Origin: Ferrovibrio sp.
GTDB lineage: Bacteria > Pseudomonadota > Alphaproteobacteria > Ferrovibrionales > Ferrovibrionaceae
Reading direction: 5' to 3'
Length of the DNA stretch: 64,000 bases
NCBI RefSeq assembly: GCF_002796975.1
Contig: NZ_PEKV01000004.1
Coordinates: 311,561 to 375,560 of the forward strand
This document shows, one piece after another, positions 10,425 through 19,754 of the stretch. The position numbers and the translations under genes were made by a program. Numbering within the stretch: position 1 is the first letter of the stretch; each line of letters starts with the position of its first letter. The notes below the pieces were generated by a model. It saw only the letters and a list, made by a program, of their open reading frames with translations. It ran no database searches and was not told where the DNA came from.

Positions 10425-10450
10425 GGCGGAGCCGGTCGCCCGGCTCCGCC
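10425..10450 (-). repeat. Perfect 11-bp inverted repeat with GCGA (GNRA) tetraloop on the transcribed strand, between binding-protein and livH genes
   Basis: ggcggagccgg-tcgc-ccggctccgcc read directly. Confidence 0.9.
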
Positions 10451-10462
10451 GCGATACAGGCC

Positions 10463-11683
10463 TCAGGCCTTCGGTGCCGGGAAGACCGGCTTGGCATTGG
10501 CGAAGTCCTTCGGGAAGATCACCTTGATGTCTTTCTGCAGGATCTGGGTGTTCACCGGCGCCGCCCCCTGATTCTGGCCGTTGACAAACTTGGTCGGGCC
10601 ATAGGGCATGAAGTGGTTGCTCCAGCCCGACGAAGCCAGCGCATGAGTGACGGCGGCACGGTCCGTCGACTTAGCACGCTCCAACGCATCGGCCAGCAGG
10701 CGCACGCATTCATAGTTGAGGAACACTTCGTAGGAGAAGAAAGCCTTCTCGGCTTCCACCTTTTTCTTCAGTTCCAGCGCCACCGGATTGCGCGGATCGA
10801 ACCAGTGATTGCAGTCCATGATGAATTCCGCCGCATCGGGGAATTCCTTCACGAAACGATACTGCGACGCCGCGCCGCCCAGAATGGCATAAACCGCTTT
10901 CGGACGAATCTTCTGCTGACGCAATGTGCGAGCCAGCAGCACGAATTCGTTATAGTAGTTCGACGGGATCAGCAGGTCCGGATTGCGGCCCTTCACCTTC
11001 AGCGCGATGTTGTTGAAATCGCGCGTCGGATTGGCGTGCGGGATGGTCTCCAGTACCTCGAAGCCCAGCGCCGGCAACTTTTCGTTCAGCGTCTTGGCCA
11101 TGCCGGCGCCGAAAGCGGACTCTTCGTGGACGATCATCACGGTCTTGACCGGCTTGCCGGCCTGATTGTTGAGCGCGACGAGGTTTTCCATCGCCGAGTC
11201 GACGATCTTGCTCAGGCCGGGACCAAAGCGGAAGGTATTGGTCAGGCCGCGGGTCACCACCTGGTCCACCACGCCGACATCGACGATATGCGGGATATTG
11301 TGCTTGGCTGCCGCCTGCGTGGTGGCAAGCGCGATGCCCGAGGCAAAGGGCCCGATGATGGCAGAGACGCCGGCTTCGTTCAGCTTCTCGACCTCGGCCG
11401 CACCGACATCAGGCTTGGACTGTGCGTCGGCATAGATCGGCTCAAGCTTGGCGCCGCCCATCGAGGCAATACCGCCATTGGCATTGATCGTGTCGATGGC
11501 GAGCTTGGCGCCGAGGCGACACTGCTGGCCCGAGGGGGCGATCGGACCGGTCACCGGATGCAGCACGCCGACCTTGATGGTGCGCGGCTGCGCCTTGAGG
11601 ATGCCCGGGAAGCCGGCGACGCCAGCAGCGGCGGCCGTTCCGGCGAGAAAATGTCTGCGGGATACGCGCGGTGTCTTGATCAT
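10463..11683 (-). CDS. Branched-chain amino acid-type ABC transporter substrate-binding protein (Tat-type leader)
   Basis: Start trimmed from ORF 11758 to MIKTPRVSRRHFLAGTAAAAGVAG; IKVGVLHPVTGPIAPSGQQCRLGAKLAIDTINANGGI. Confidence 0.9.
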   Translation of the reverse strand: MIKTPRVSRRHFLAGTAAAAGVAGFPGILKAQPRTIKVGVLHPVTGPIAPSGQQCRLGAKLAIDTINANGGIASMGGAKLEPIYADAQSKPDVGAAEVEKLNEAGVSAIIGPFASGIALATTQAAAKHNIPHIVDVGVVDQVVTRGLTNTFRFGPGLSKIVDSAMENLVALNNQAGKPVKTVMIVHEESAFGAGMAKTLNEKLPALGFEVLETIPHANPTRDFNNIALKVKGRNPDLLIPSNYYNEFVLLARTLRQQKIRPKAVYAILGGAASQYRFVKEFPDAAEFIMDCNHWFDPRNPVALELKKKVEAEKAFFSYEVFLNYECVRLLADALERAKSTDRAAVTHALASSGWSNHFMPYGPTKFVNGQNQGAAPVNTQILQKDIKVIFPKDFANAKPVFPAPKA

Positions 11684-12513
11684 CACTTCTTCTCCCTGTT
11701 TTTGGATCGTGGCGCAGCGCTGGACTCCCCGGTCGCCGGCGCCACGCTGGCCGACCAAGTATTGCGATCCTCGCCGCGCACGCGGTCGAGGCTCATACGG
11801 AACTGGTAGCGATCCGGGCGGTACAGCCCGACAATGTATTCCACCGGCCGGCCGCTGCGATCCTGCACGATGCGGCTGATGCGCAAAAGCGGCGCTCCGA
11901 TGGCCGTTTTCAGTGCCGGCGCCACGCGGGTATCGGCCAGGGTGGCGGACAGTGTCTGGTCGGCGCTGTCGATCACCACCCCGGATTTCTCCAGCAGGCC
12001 GAGCAAAGGCTCGCGCCCCAATTCCTTGCGGCCGAATTTGCGACCGATATCGGCGGGCACACAGGTGATAAGATAGGAAAACGGCCCATCGGCCAGCGAA
12101 CGCACGCGCACCGAGCGCTGCACTTCCTCACCCGGTGCAATCCGCAGTGCGGCAGCCACGTCCGGGGCAGCGGGTTCATAGCTGAAATCGAGCAGTTCGA
12201 CGTGGGTCTTCAGACCCATTGCCATCAGATTCTCGATCAGGCCTTCCACGCCGCCATGCACCGGTGGCGGTTCGTGATCGTGGGCCGCGACATGCGTGCC
12301 CTTGCCGCGCCCGCGCGTGACCAGGCCTTCAGCGGCGAGTTCCGCCAGCGCACGCCGGGCCGTGATGCGCGAGACATTGAACTGACGGGCGAGTTCCTCC
12401 TCACCGGGCACCTGGACGCCGGGCTTCAGGCGACCTTCGACGATCTGGCCGCGCAGGATCAGGAAAATCTGGTGATACAGGGGCGTCGGAATACGCGCGT
12501 CGACTACTTTCAC
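11683..12513 (-). CDS. GntR family regulator with UTRA effector domain (HutC-type)
   Basis: PLYHQIFLILRGQIVEGRLKPGVQVPGEEELARQFNVSRITARRALAELAAEGLVTRGRGKGT. Confidence 0.93.
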   Translation of the reverse strand: MKVVDARIPTPLYHQIFLILRGQIVEGRLKPGVQVPGEEELARQFNVSRITARRALAELAAEGLVTRGRGKGTHVAAHDHEPPPVHGGVEGLIENLMAMGLKTHVELLDFSYEPAAPDVAAALRIAPGEEVQRSVRVRSLADGPFSYLITCVPADIGRKFGRKELGREPLLGLLEKSGVVIDSADQTLSATLADTRVAPALKTAIGAPLLRISRIVQDRSGRPVEYIVGLYRPDRYQFRMSLDRVRGEDRNTWSASVAPATGESSAAPRSKNREKK

Positions 12514-12541
12514 CGTTCCCCTCCGTTAGCACCTCACCTAT

Positions 12542-12559
12542 TGTTATACTGATAGAACA
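12542..12559. promoter_or_regulatory. Candidate GntR operator (imperfect 18-bp palindrome)
   Basis: TGTTcTATCAGTAtAACA (minus strand), 7 of 9 base pairs symmetric, about 30 bp upstream of the GntR start. Confidence 0.4.
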
Positions 12560-12632
12560 TTTACCTGGGAGTCAATGCCGGAATTCGGAAACCGGCTCGG
12601 CTCAATGGTTCAGCTGAAGGTTCGAAACGGCG

Positions 12633-13385
12633 TCACCGGATCGGCTGCAATCCGCCGCCGAGGAAAAGCTGTGCAATACGCGGATCGGCGCGGATGTTTG
12701 CCGCAGTATCTTCGATTCGCGTCTGCCCCAGTTCCAGTACCAAGCCGTAATCCGACATCTGCAGCGCCTGTTTGGCATTCTGCTCGATGAGCAGGATCGT
12801 GACGCCTTTGCCGCGCAATGCTTTCAGAATGCCGAACACCTCCTGCACCATCAGCGGCGACAGGCCGATGGACGGTTCGTCGATCAGGATCAGCTTCGGA
12901 TCGAGCAGCAGGCCGCGTGCCACTTCCAGCAGCTTCTGCTGCCCGCCCGACAAGGTAGAAGCCTGACTGTCCGCCTTCTCGGCCAGGATGGGAAAGCCCT
13001 TCAGCATCGCGGCGACACGATCGGGCAGACCTGATTGGTCCTTCAGCGCGACGGCGCCGAGCTCAAGATTGTGCCGCACCGACAGCTCGGGGAAGATATT
13101 GCGACCCTGCGGCACATAGCAAACGCCAGCATCCAGCATCATGCGCGGCGTATGGCCGGTGACATCCCTGCCCTCGAACAGGATGCGGCCAGACCGCAAT
13201 GGTAGCAGGCCGAAGATTGCCTTGAACATGGTCGACTTGCCGGCGCCATTCGGTCCGATCACCGTGGTGATCCTGCCGCGGCGGATACTGGTCGTGGTGC
13301 CATTCAGGATGGTCATCTTGCCGTAGCCGCCCACCACGGCATCAAGTTGCAGGATGCTATCACTCATCGTTGGCCTGGTGTCCAA
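12633..13385 (-). CDS. livF: LivF-type ABC ATP-binding protein (second operon)
   Basis: VIGPNGAGKSTMFKAIFG, LSGGQQKLLEVARGLLLDPKLILIDEPSIGLSP. Confidence 0.93.
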   Translation of the reverse strand: MDTRPTMSDSILQLDAVVGGYGKMTILNGTTTSIRRGRITTVIGPNGAGKSTMFKAIFGLLPLRSGRILFEGRDVTGHTPRMMLDAGVCYVPQGRNIFPELSVRHNLELGAVALKDQSGLPDRVAAMLKGFPILAEKADSQASTLSGGQQKLLEVARGLLLDPKLILIDEPSIGLSPLMVQEVFGILKALRGKGVTILLIEQNAKQALQMSDYGLVLELGQTRIEDTAANIRADPRIAQLFLGGGLQPIR

Positions 13386-14118
13386 GATAAGCCTCGATCA
13401 CATCCGGGTTGCTGCGGATTTCGGCCGGCTTGCCGGCCGCGATCAGGCGGCCTTCAGCCAACACAAGAATCCGCGTGCACAGCGACATGACAAATTCCAT
13501 ATTATGCTCGATCACCACGAAGGTGGCGCGGGTTTCGGCGTTGATCGCCTGCAACCGCTCCTTCAGGTTGGCCAGCATGGTCAGATTGACGCCGCCGGCC
13601 GGTTCATCCAGCAGCACCAGCCGCGGCCCAGCCATGAAAGCCATGGCGGCATCGAGCAGCTTCTGCTGGCCATAGGACAAACTACCGGCTTTTTCCTCAG
13701 CCAGATGACCAAGCCGAAAGAATTCGATCATGCGGTTAGCGTCTGGCGTCAGCCCGGCATCGCGCGGCCCGAACAGGCGCTTCAACCGCGAGCCACGATG
13801 CTCCTGTGCGGCCAGGATCAGATTTTCACGCACGCTGAGCTCCGGAAAGACCTGCAGCAATTGAAAAGTCCGGCTGACACCACGGCGATTGAGTTCGGAC
13901 GGGCGCAGACCAGTCACCACGTCGCCGTCGACCCGTACCTCGCCCTCATCCGGCACCAGTTGACCGAGGATGCAATTGAACAGCGTCGACTTCCCCGATC
14001 CGTTGGGTCCGATGATGCCGAGGATTTCGCCTTCCTGCACATCGAAACTGACATTGCGTACAGCCTGCAGACCACCGAAAGACCGAGACAGTCTTTTCAC
14101 ATCCAGAACGCTGGTCAT
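13360..14118 (-). CDS. livG: LivG-type ABC ATP-binding protein (second operon)
   Basis: IIGPNGSGKSTLFNCILG, LSYGQQKLLDAAMAFMAGPRLVLLDEPAGGVN. Confidence 0.93.
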   Translation of the reverse strand: MTSVLDVKRLSRSFGGLQAVRNVSFDVQEGEILGIIGPNGSGKSTLFNCILGQLVPDEGEVRVDGDVVTGLRPSELNRRGVSRTFQLLQVFPELSVRENLILAAQEHRGSRLKRLFGPRDAGLTPDANRMIEFFRLGHLAEEKAGSLSYGQQKLLDAAMAFMAGPRLVLLDEPAGGVNLTMLANLKERLQAINAETRATFVVIEHNMEFVMSLCTRILVLAEGRLIAAGKPAEIRSNPDVIEAYLGHQANDE

Positions 14119-15107
14119 GGCCGCACCTTAGCGGCCTGCGGCAGTAGCACGGCCTTGATACGCAGCACGAGCACCACGACGCCACCCGGGCAGAAGGCCA
14201 TCAGCACCATGACCAGGAAGGCATAGATCAGCAGATACCAGGTTTCCGTGAAGCGTAGCCATTCCGGCAGCAGCACGGCAATAGCTGCGCCGACAAACGG
14301 CCCCAGGAAAGAACCGGCGCCACCGACGATCACCATCAGCAGGTAGAGGAAGGACTGACTGAGCGCAAACGGGCTGGGATCGATGAACTCCACCAGCGGC
14401 GCATAGAGCGCGCCGGCGAAACCGCCATAGGCCGAGCCAATGGCGAAGGTCAGCAGCTTGTAAAGTCGGACGTCGACGCCGAGGCTTTCGGCGCGCACCG
14501 GATTTTCGCGCAACGCCGTAAAGGCACGGCCCCATGGCGAGCGCAGCATCCACCACATGCAAAAGGCCATGACCGCCATCACCGCCAGTACGAACCAGTA
14601 GAAATTCAGGAAAGGTCGCGTGTTGATGCCGAACACAACAGGACGCTTGATGCCCGACAGTCCCATCACGCCGCCGGTCAACCACTGTTCGTTACGGAAA
14701 ACCAGCCAGGCCATCACTGCGAAGGCCAGTGTAACGAAAGCGAGATAGTGCTTCTGCACGCGCAGCGCCGGTATGCCCAGCAGAATGCCGACGACGAAGG
14801 CGAGCAGCCCTGAGGCAGCAAAAGCCAGACCGAAGGGAATGCCGGCCTTGGTCAGCAGCGCCGCGGTATAGGCACCGATGCCGAGAAAAGCCGCTTGCGC
14901 CAGCGTTTCCTGTCCCGAATAGCCGACGATCAGATTGACACCCATCGCGGCGATGGCCGTCACCAACCAGAGCGTCATGATATAGGTGCCGTAACGCTTC
15001 AGCCCCGGGTATGGCAGACCGTAGTCGGTCAGGTTGACCGGCGCGAATACCAAAACCAGCCCGAACAGGATAAGGCCGAGCGACCAGCACAGCGAAGAAC
15101 GGCTCAT
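14115..15107 (-). CDS. livM: LivM-type ABC permease (second operon)
   Basis: Multi-TM; NLIVGYSGQETLAQAAFLGIGAYTAALL. Confidence 0.92.
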   Translation of the reverse strand: MSRSSLCWSLGLILFGLVLVFAPVNLTDYGLPYPGLKRYGTYIMTLWLVTAIAAMGVNLIVGYSGQETLAQAAFLGIGAYTAALLTKAGIPFGLAFAASGLLAFVVGILLGIPALRVQKHYLAFVTLAFAVMAWLVFRNEQWLTGGVMGLSGIKRPVVFGINTRPFLNFYWFVLAVMAVMAFCMWWMLRSPWGRAFTALRENPVRAESLGVDVRLYKLLTFAIGSAYGGFAGALYAPLVEFIDPSPFALSQSFLYLLMVIVGGAGSFLGPFVGAAIAVLLPEWLRFTETWYLLIYAFLVMVLMAFCPGGVVVLVLRIKAVLLPQAAKVRP

Positions 15108-15982
15108 ACCGCGCGCTCCTCACGCCGGCCGAGCAGGCCCTGCGGCCGGAACAGGATGAACAGCACCAGCAGTATCAGCGGTACCGACTGGCGATAGCCG
15201 GTCGAGACATAGGCCGCCGCCAGATTGTCGATCACGCCGACCAGTAATCCACCGGCAATGGCGCCGCGCACCTGGTTGAAACCACCGACGATGGCGGCAA
15301 CGAAAGCGGCCAGGCCGAGATGTTCGCCGTTGGAGAATTTCGCCAGATAGATCGGCGAGATCAGCAGCGAGGCCATGGCCGCCAGTGCCGCATTGATGAT
15401 GAAAGTGTACATGATCATGCGCTCGACCGGCACGCCGAGGATGCGCGCCACGGTCGGATTCTGCGCGGTGGCCTGCATCTGCCGGCCGGTGCGGGTGCGC
15501 GATAGGAACAGCTGCAAAGCGGCAATCACCGCCAGCGCGATCAGCAATACGCCGATCTGCGACAGCGACAGTTGCACGCCAAGCACGCTGATCTGACGAT
15601 CCGGGAAAATATAGGGGAAAGGCTGCGCCTCGGCGCTGTAGAAATCCTTGGCGCCTTCACGCAACAGCAGGCCGAGCGCGATGGTGGAGATCACCAGCGG
15701 TAGCACGCCCTGCTTCAGCATCGGATCGACCACGATCAGCTTGAAGACCATGCCGAGCAACAGGATCGAGACGAGGATAGCGACAAGGCAGGACAGCCAG
15801 AACGGCCCGCCGAGCCAGTTCATCGCCACCAGCGCAAAGAAGGCCGGCAGCATGACAAATTCACCTTGGGCGAAATTGATCGTCTGCGATGTCTGCCAGA
15901 GCAGGGTGAAGCCGATTGCCGCAAGCGCATAGATCGCGCCGGTCGCCAGACCCGCAATCACCAGCTGGAGTATTTCGGCCAT
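15104..15982 (-). CDS. livH: LivH-type ABC permease (second operon)
   Basis: VIAGLATGAIYALAAIGFTLLWQTSQTINFAQGEFVML. Confidence 0.92.
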   Translation of the reverse strand: MAEILQLVIAGLATGAIYALAAIGFTLLWQTSQTINFAQGEFVMLPAFFALVAMNWLGGPFWLSCLVAILVSILLLGMVFKLIVVDPMLKQGVLPLVISTIALGLLLREGAKDFYSAEAQPFPYIFPDRQISVLGVQLSLSQIGVLLIALAVIAALQLFLSRTRTGRQMQATAQNPTVARILGVPVERMIMYTFIINAALAAMASLLISPIYLAKFSNGEHLGLAAFVAAIVGGFNQVRGAIAGGLLVGVIDNLAAAYVSTGYRQSVPLILLVLFILFRPQGLLGRREERAV

Positions 15983-16019
15983 ATGCCTGTCATTCCTCGC
16001 GGCAGGCCGCGGTAAGAAA

Positions 16020-16050
16020 CGCTCCGGTCACCTGATCGACGACCGGAGCG
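16020..16050 (-). repeat. Perfect 10-bp inverted repeat, 11-nt loop, between binding-protein and livH genes
   Basis: cgctccggtc-acctgatcgac-gaccggagcg read directly. Confidence 0.88.
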
Positions 16051-16057
16051 CCAGACT

Positions 16058-17200
16058 TCAGTTCTTCAGCTTCGGCAGGGTCTGGGTGATTACCTGCTTG
16101 CCGTTCTTCACTTCCGCCAGGAAGCTGATGCGGTCGATCTCGCCGGTACTGTCCCAGCTGGCTTCCATCAGGATGCCCGGCACCTTGTTCGGCGTGATGG
16201 TCAGGCCATGCAGGGCGGCGGCAATAGCCTTCGGATCCAGCTTGCCGGCCTTCTCGGCGGCCGCCTTCACCATATAGACCGAAATATAGCCCTTCAGGCC
16301 GTTGTGGTCGGGCTTGTAGTTGAACTTGGCCTGGAATTTCTTGCCGAATTCCTGCACGGCCGGGATCGGTGCATCGACGGTGAGGCCGACATGACCTTTC
16401 ACGCCGTTTGCAGCATCGCCTGCCAAGTCGATCACCTTCTGGCCCAGCAGCGTGGTCTCGCCGATCATCGGCTTGTTGAGACCCTGCTTCTTGGCCTCGC
16501 GCAGGAAGCGCGCGCTCTCTTCCTCGTTGAGGTAAATGAATACGGCATCGGCATTGGCACTCTTCAGCTTGATCACGTCGGCGGCAAAGTCGGCTTGGCC
16601 AGCTTCAGTCGAAAGGTCGGCTACCACCTTGATGTTACGGCTGTTCAGTTCCTTGATGATGGCGTCGCGACCGCCCTTGCCGAAGTCGTTGTTCACAAAC
16701 ACCACCGCCACCGACTGGGCCTTTTCGCCATCGCGGAGATAGTTGGCCAGCTTCGGCATCGAGATATTCTGGCCGAACGAAGTGCGGAAGATGTATTTCG
16801 AGCCCTGCGCGGTCAGGTCGCCAGCCTCGCCACCCATGATCTGCGGCACTTCGGCATCGGCGGTCAGTTGCATGCTGGCCTTGACCGAACCGGAATAGAT
16901 CGGGCCGAGAATCGCCACCGGCTTGTCGTCCAGCGCGCGCTGGATCGCGGCACGGGCCACGCCCGGATTGGTCTGGGTATCGACGGCCGGAATCTCGACC
17001 TTCTTGCCAAGGATGCCACCAGCAGCGTTCACTTCGGCTGCGGCAAGCTCAACGCCATTTTTCCAGTTGTTGCCGACCGTGGCGCCACCGCCCGAGAGTT
17101 CGATGATCACAGGCAGAAGCACGCTGTTCTGCGCGAAGGCGGGGCTGCCCAGTACCATGGCGGCTGCGGCCGCTGCGACAGCCAGTTTCGTAAATTGCAT
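16058..17200 (-). CDS. Branched-chain amino acid-type ABC substrate-binding protein (second operon)
   Basis: Start trimmed to MQFTKLAVAAAAAAMVLGSPAFAQ signal peptide; VIIELSGGGATVGNNWKNGVELAAAEVNAAGGILGKKVEI. Confidence 0.9.
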   Translation of the reverse strand: MQFTKLAVAAAAAAMVLGSPAFAQNSVLLPVIIELSGGGATVGNNWKNGVELAAAEVNAAGGILGKKVEIPAVDTQTNPGVARAAIQRALDDKPVAILGPIYSGSVKASMQLTADAEVPQIMGGEAGDLTAQGSKYIFRTSFGQNISMPKLANYLRDGEKAQSVAVVFVNNDFGKGGRDAIIKELNSRNIKVVADLSTEAGQADFAADVIKLKSANADAVFIYLNEEESARFLREAKKQGLNKPMIGETTLLGQKVIDLAGDAANGVKGHVGLTVDAPIPAVQEFGKKFQAKFNYKPDHNGLKGYISVYMVKAAAEKAGKLDPKAIAAALHGLTITPNKVPGILMEASWDSTGEIDRISFLAEVKNGKQVITQTLPKLKN

Positions 17201-17339
17201 TATGTCCTCCGCTAATTTTTTTGTTCGCCGTGCCACATCTGCTGGCCACGGCGGCGGGGATTGTGAAGCTGCTGCAATTTAACGTCAATTATCCGGCTGC
17301 CGTCTTCTCGCGATCCAGCGATTGTGCAGCGCAGCAACA

Positions 17340-17492
17340 TTAACTGGCCGGCTTGTCCTCGTCGTAGAGGATGCGTTCAGCCGCACCGTCGAGATCCTGG
17401 TACTGGCCATTGCGCAGCGACCACAGGAACAGGCCCAAGCCGGCGATGCCCAGCACCAGCGACAGCGGTACGAGATAGAAGAACTCATCCAT
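17340..17492 (-). CDS. ccoS: cbb3-type cytochrome oxidase assembly protein CcoS (50 aa)
   Basis: Manual translation MDEFFYLVPLSLVLGIAGLGLFLWSLRNGQYQDLDGAAERILYDEDKPAS*; ATGA overlap with ccoI stop; missed by ORF track. Confidence 0.95.
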   Translation of the reverse strand: MDEFFYLVPLSLVLGIAGLGLFLWSLRNGQYQDLDGAAERILYDEDKPAS

Positions 17493-19753
17493 CACTCCGC
17501 CCCTTCCGGCAGCGCGTCCGGCAGATTGCCCTGGGGCGCGGGAAGCGCCCGACGCAGTGGGTTCAGCCGCAGCGCATTGCCGACCACGATAATGGACGAC
17601 GAGGACATCACCAGGGCGGCGATCAAAGGCGTGATATAACCGGCAACGGCAAATGGCAGTGCGATGGCATTATAGCCGAGCGACAACACGAAATTCTGCC
17701 GGATCAGCTTTCCGGCTTGGCGCGCCACATCCATAGCCAGCGGCACCGCCGCCAGGCTGTCGCGCAGAAAGACGAAATCGGCGGCGTTACGCCCGATATC
17801 AGCAGCAGAGGCCGGCGCCATCGACGCGTGAGCAGCCGCAAGCGCCGGCGCATCATTCAGTCCGTCGCCGACCATCAGTACCTTGCGGCCCTCGGCAGCC
17901 AATGCGGCCAGACGCGCCGCCTTGCCACCCGGCAGCATGGCAGCCTGATATTCGGCAACACCGAGTTGTTGCGCGATGGCCGCCACAGTCTCCAGCCGGT
18001 CGCCCGAGAGAATCTCGACGCGCAGGCCGCGCTGGTGCAGTTGGGTCACGACATCCCTGGCGTCGGGACGCAGGCGATCGTCAAAGCATAGGGTCGCCAA
18101 CTGCACGCCATCTTTCACCAGTACGGTGCCGGCGGCCTCGTTCCCTTGACCAAGCGCCCAGCCGGCGCGACCCAGCCGATAGACGCAGCCAAGCGCTTCG
18201 GCTTCCAGACCAAGGCCGGGATGTTCCTCGATACGGGAAAATGGCAATGCGGCCCCTACCGTCGCAGCAGATATGGCGCGCGACTGCGGATGCCGCGAAT
18301 GCATGGCCATGGCAGCGGCAATAGCCAGATGCTGCGGATCTATCTCGGTGCGATTGGTAAGAGTAAGTTGCCCCAGTGTGAGCGTGCCGGTCTTGTCGAA
18401 CACCACGGTATCGATCTGATCGAGCCGTTCCAGTGCAGCGCCGTCCTTGACCATGATGCCGGCCTCGAACAACCGACGCGCCGCGACTACCTGCACCATT
18501 GGCACGGCAAGTGCCAACGCACAGGGGCAAGTAATAATCAAGACGGCAATTGCAATGGTGAGGGCGCGATGCACATCGCCCATCGCCAGCATCCAGCCGA
18601 CGAAGCTGACGAAAGCAGCGGTATGCACGACGGGGGCATAAAGCTGCGCGGCGCGATCGGCAATACGTCGATATCCGGCGCGGCCGGACTCGGCAGCTTC
18701 CATCAGACGCAGCATTTCGGCCAGAAAGGAATTCTGTGCCGTCGTCGTGGCCTGCAGTGTCAGCGGCGCGGTCAGGTTTAATGTACCGGCCTGCAGTTCG
18801 GTGCCGATACCGGCAGCCTGCGGCTGGCTTTCACCGTTGACCAGCGCGCAGTCGATATCGGAGGTACCGGCGATCACCCGACCATCGACCGGCACGCGCT
18901 CGCCAGCGGCCAGAATGATCTGCATCCCGGGCTGCAGTTCGTTGACCGGAAGATAATCGTGACTGCCATCAGCCCGGCGCACCACGGCGCCGCGTGCCGC
19001 CATACGCTCCAGGCCTTTCACTGCCTGCCGTGCACGCTCGCGCATCATGTGGTCGAGCACGCGGCCAATCAGCAGGAAGAACAGCAAAGAGATGGCTGCA
19101 TCGAAATAAGCGTATTCGCCATGAGTAACGGTGTCGTATATGCTCATGCCGAAGGCGAGCAGCACGCCGATCGAGATCGGCACGTCCATGTTGGCCTGGC
19201 CACGGCGCAGCACCTGCCAGGCCGAGCGGAAAAAGATCTGGCCCGAATACGCCGCCGACGGGATCGACACCAGCGCCGACAGCCAGTGGAACAGGTCGCG
19301 CGAGGCCGCATCGGCCCCGGCCCAGATCGACATCGAGAACAGCATCACGTTGCCGGCGGCGAAGCCCGAGATGGCCAGTGCGCGCAGCAGCTGAGTCAGC
19401 ACCGGGTCTTTGTCGTTGTCACCAGGATCGTACAGATGTGCAGGATAGCCAAGGCGATCCAGCGTGGCGAACAGCGGTGGCGGCGAGGCCTGCCGCCACT
19501 GCACCGTGACCCTTTTAGTCGACAGATTGACGCGTGCCCGGGCAATGCCGGGCAGGCTGCTCAAGCCCTGCTCAATGGTGTGGATACAGCCGCCGCAATG
19601 GATCGTCGGAACCGAGACTTCAGTCTGCTGCAGGCCATCACCAATCGAATGACTTGCCAGCAGGATTTCCTGCTGCGAAGGGCCCACCAGCCATTCCTGG
19701 CCGGTCTCCTGCGGCCGTCTTTCTGGCACATTCCCTGGCAGGCAGCAGCTCAT
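17492..19753 (-). CDS. ccoI: Heavy-metal (copper) translocating P-type ATPase, CcoI/FixI type
   Basis: HMA motif IHCGGCIHTIEQGL, CPCALALAVP, DKTGTLTLG, GDGLNDAPALAAA; start trimmed to MSCCLPGNVPERR. Confidence 0.93.
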   Translation of the reverse strand: MSCCLPGNVPERRPQETGQEWLVGPSQQEILLASHSIGDGLQQTEVSVPTIHCGGCIHTIEQGLSSLPGIARARVNLSTKRVTVQWRQASPPPLFATLDRLGYPAHLYDPGDNDKDPVLTQLLRALAISGFAAGNVMLFSMSIWAGADAASRDLFHWLSALVSIPSAAYSGQIFFRSAWQVLRRGQANMDVPISIGVLLAFGMSIYDTVTHGEYAYFDAAISLLFFLLIGRVLDHMMRERARQAVKGLERMAARGAVVRRADGSHDYLPVNELQPGMQIILAAGERVPVDGRVIAGTSDIDCALVNGESQPQAAGIGTELQAGTLNLTAPLTLQATTTAQNSFLAEMLRLMEAAESGRAGYRRIADRAAQLYAPVVHTAAFVSFVGWMLAMGDVHRALTIAIAVLIITCPCALALAVPMVQVVAARRLFEAGIMVKDGAALERLDQIDTVVFDKTGTLTLGQLTLTNRTEIDPQHLAIAAAMAMHSRHPQSRAISAATVGAALPFSRIEEHPGLGLEAEALGCVYRLGRAGWALGQGNEAAGTVLVKDGVQLATLCFDDRLRPDARDVVTQLHQRGLRVEILSGDRLETVAAIAQQLGVAEYQAAMLPGGKAARLAALAAEGRKVLMVGDGLNDAPALAAAHASMAPASAADIGRNAADFVFLRDSLAAVPLAMDVARQAGKLIRQNFVLSLGYNAIALPFAVAGYITPLIAALVMSSSSIIVVGNALRLNPLRRALPAPQGNLPDALPEGAE

Positions 19754-19754
19754 T

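Noticed and set aside
10127-11809. 560-aa plus-strand ORF opposite livH/SBP
   Set aside because: Antisense open frame with low-complexity Asp/Arg/His composition; genuine genes lie on the minus strand
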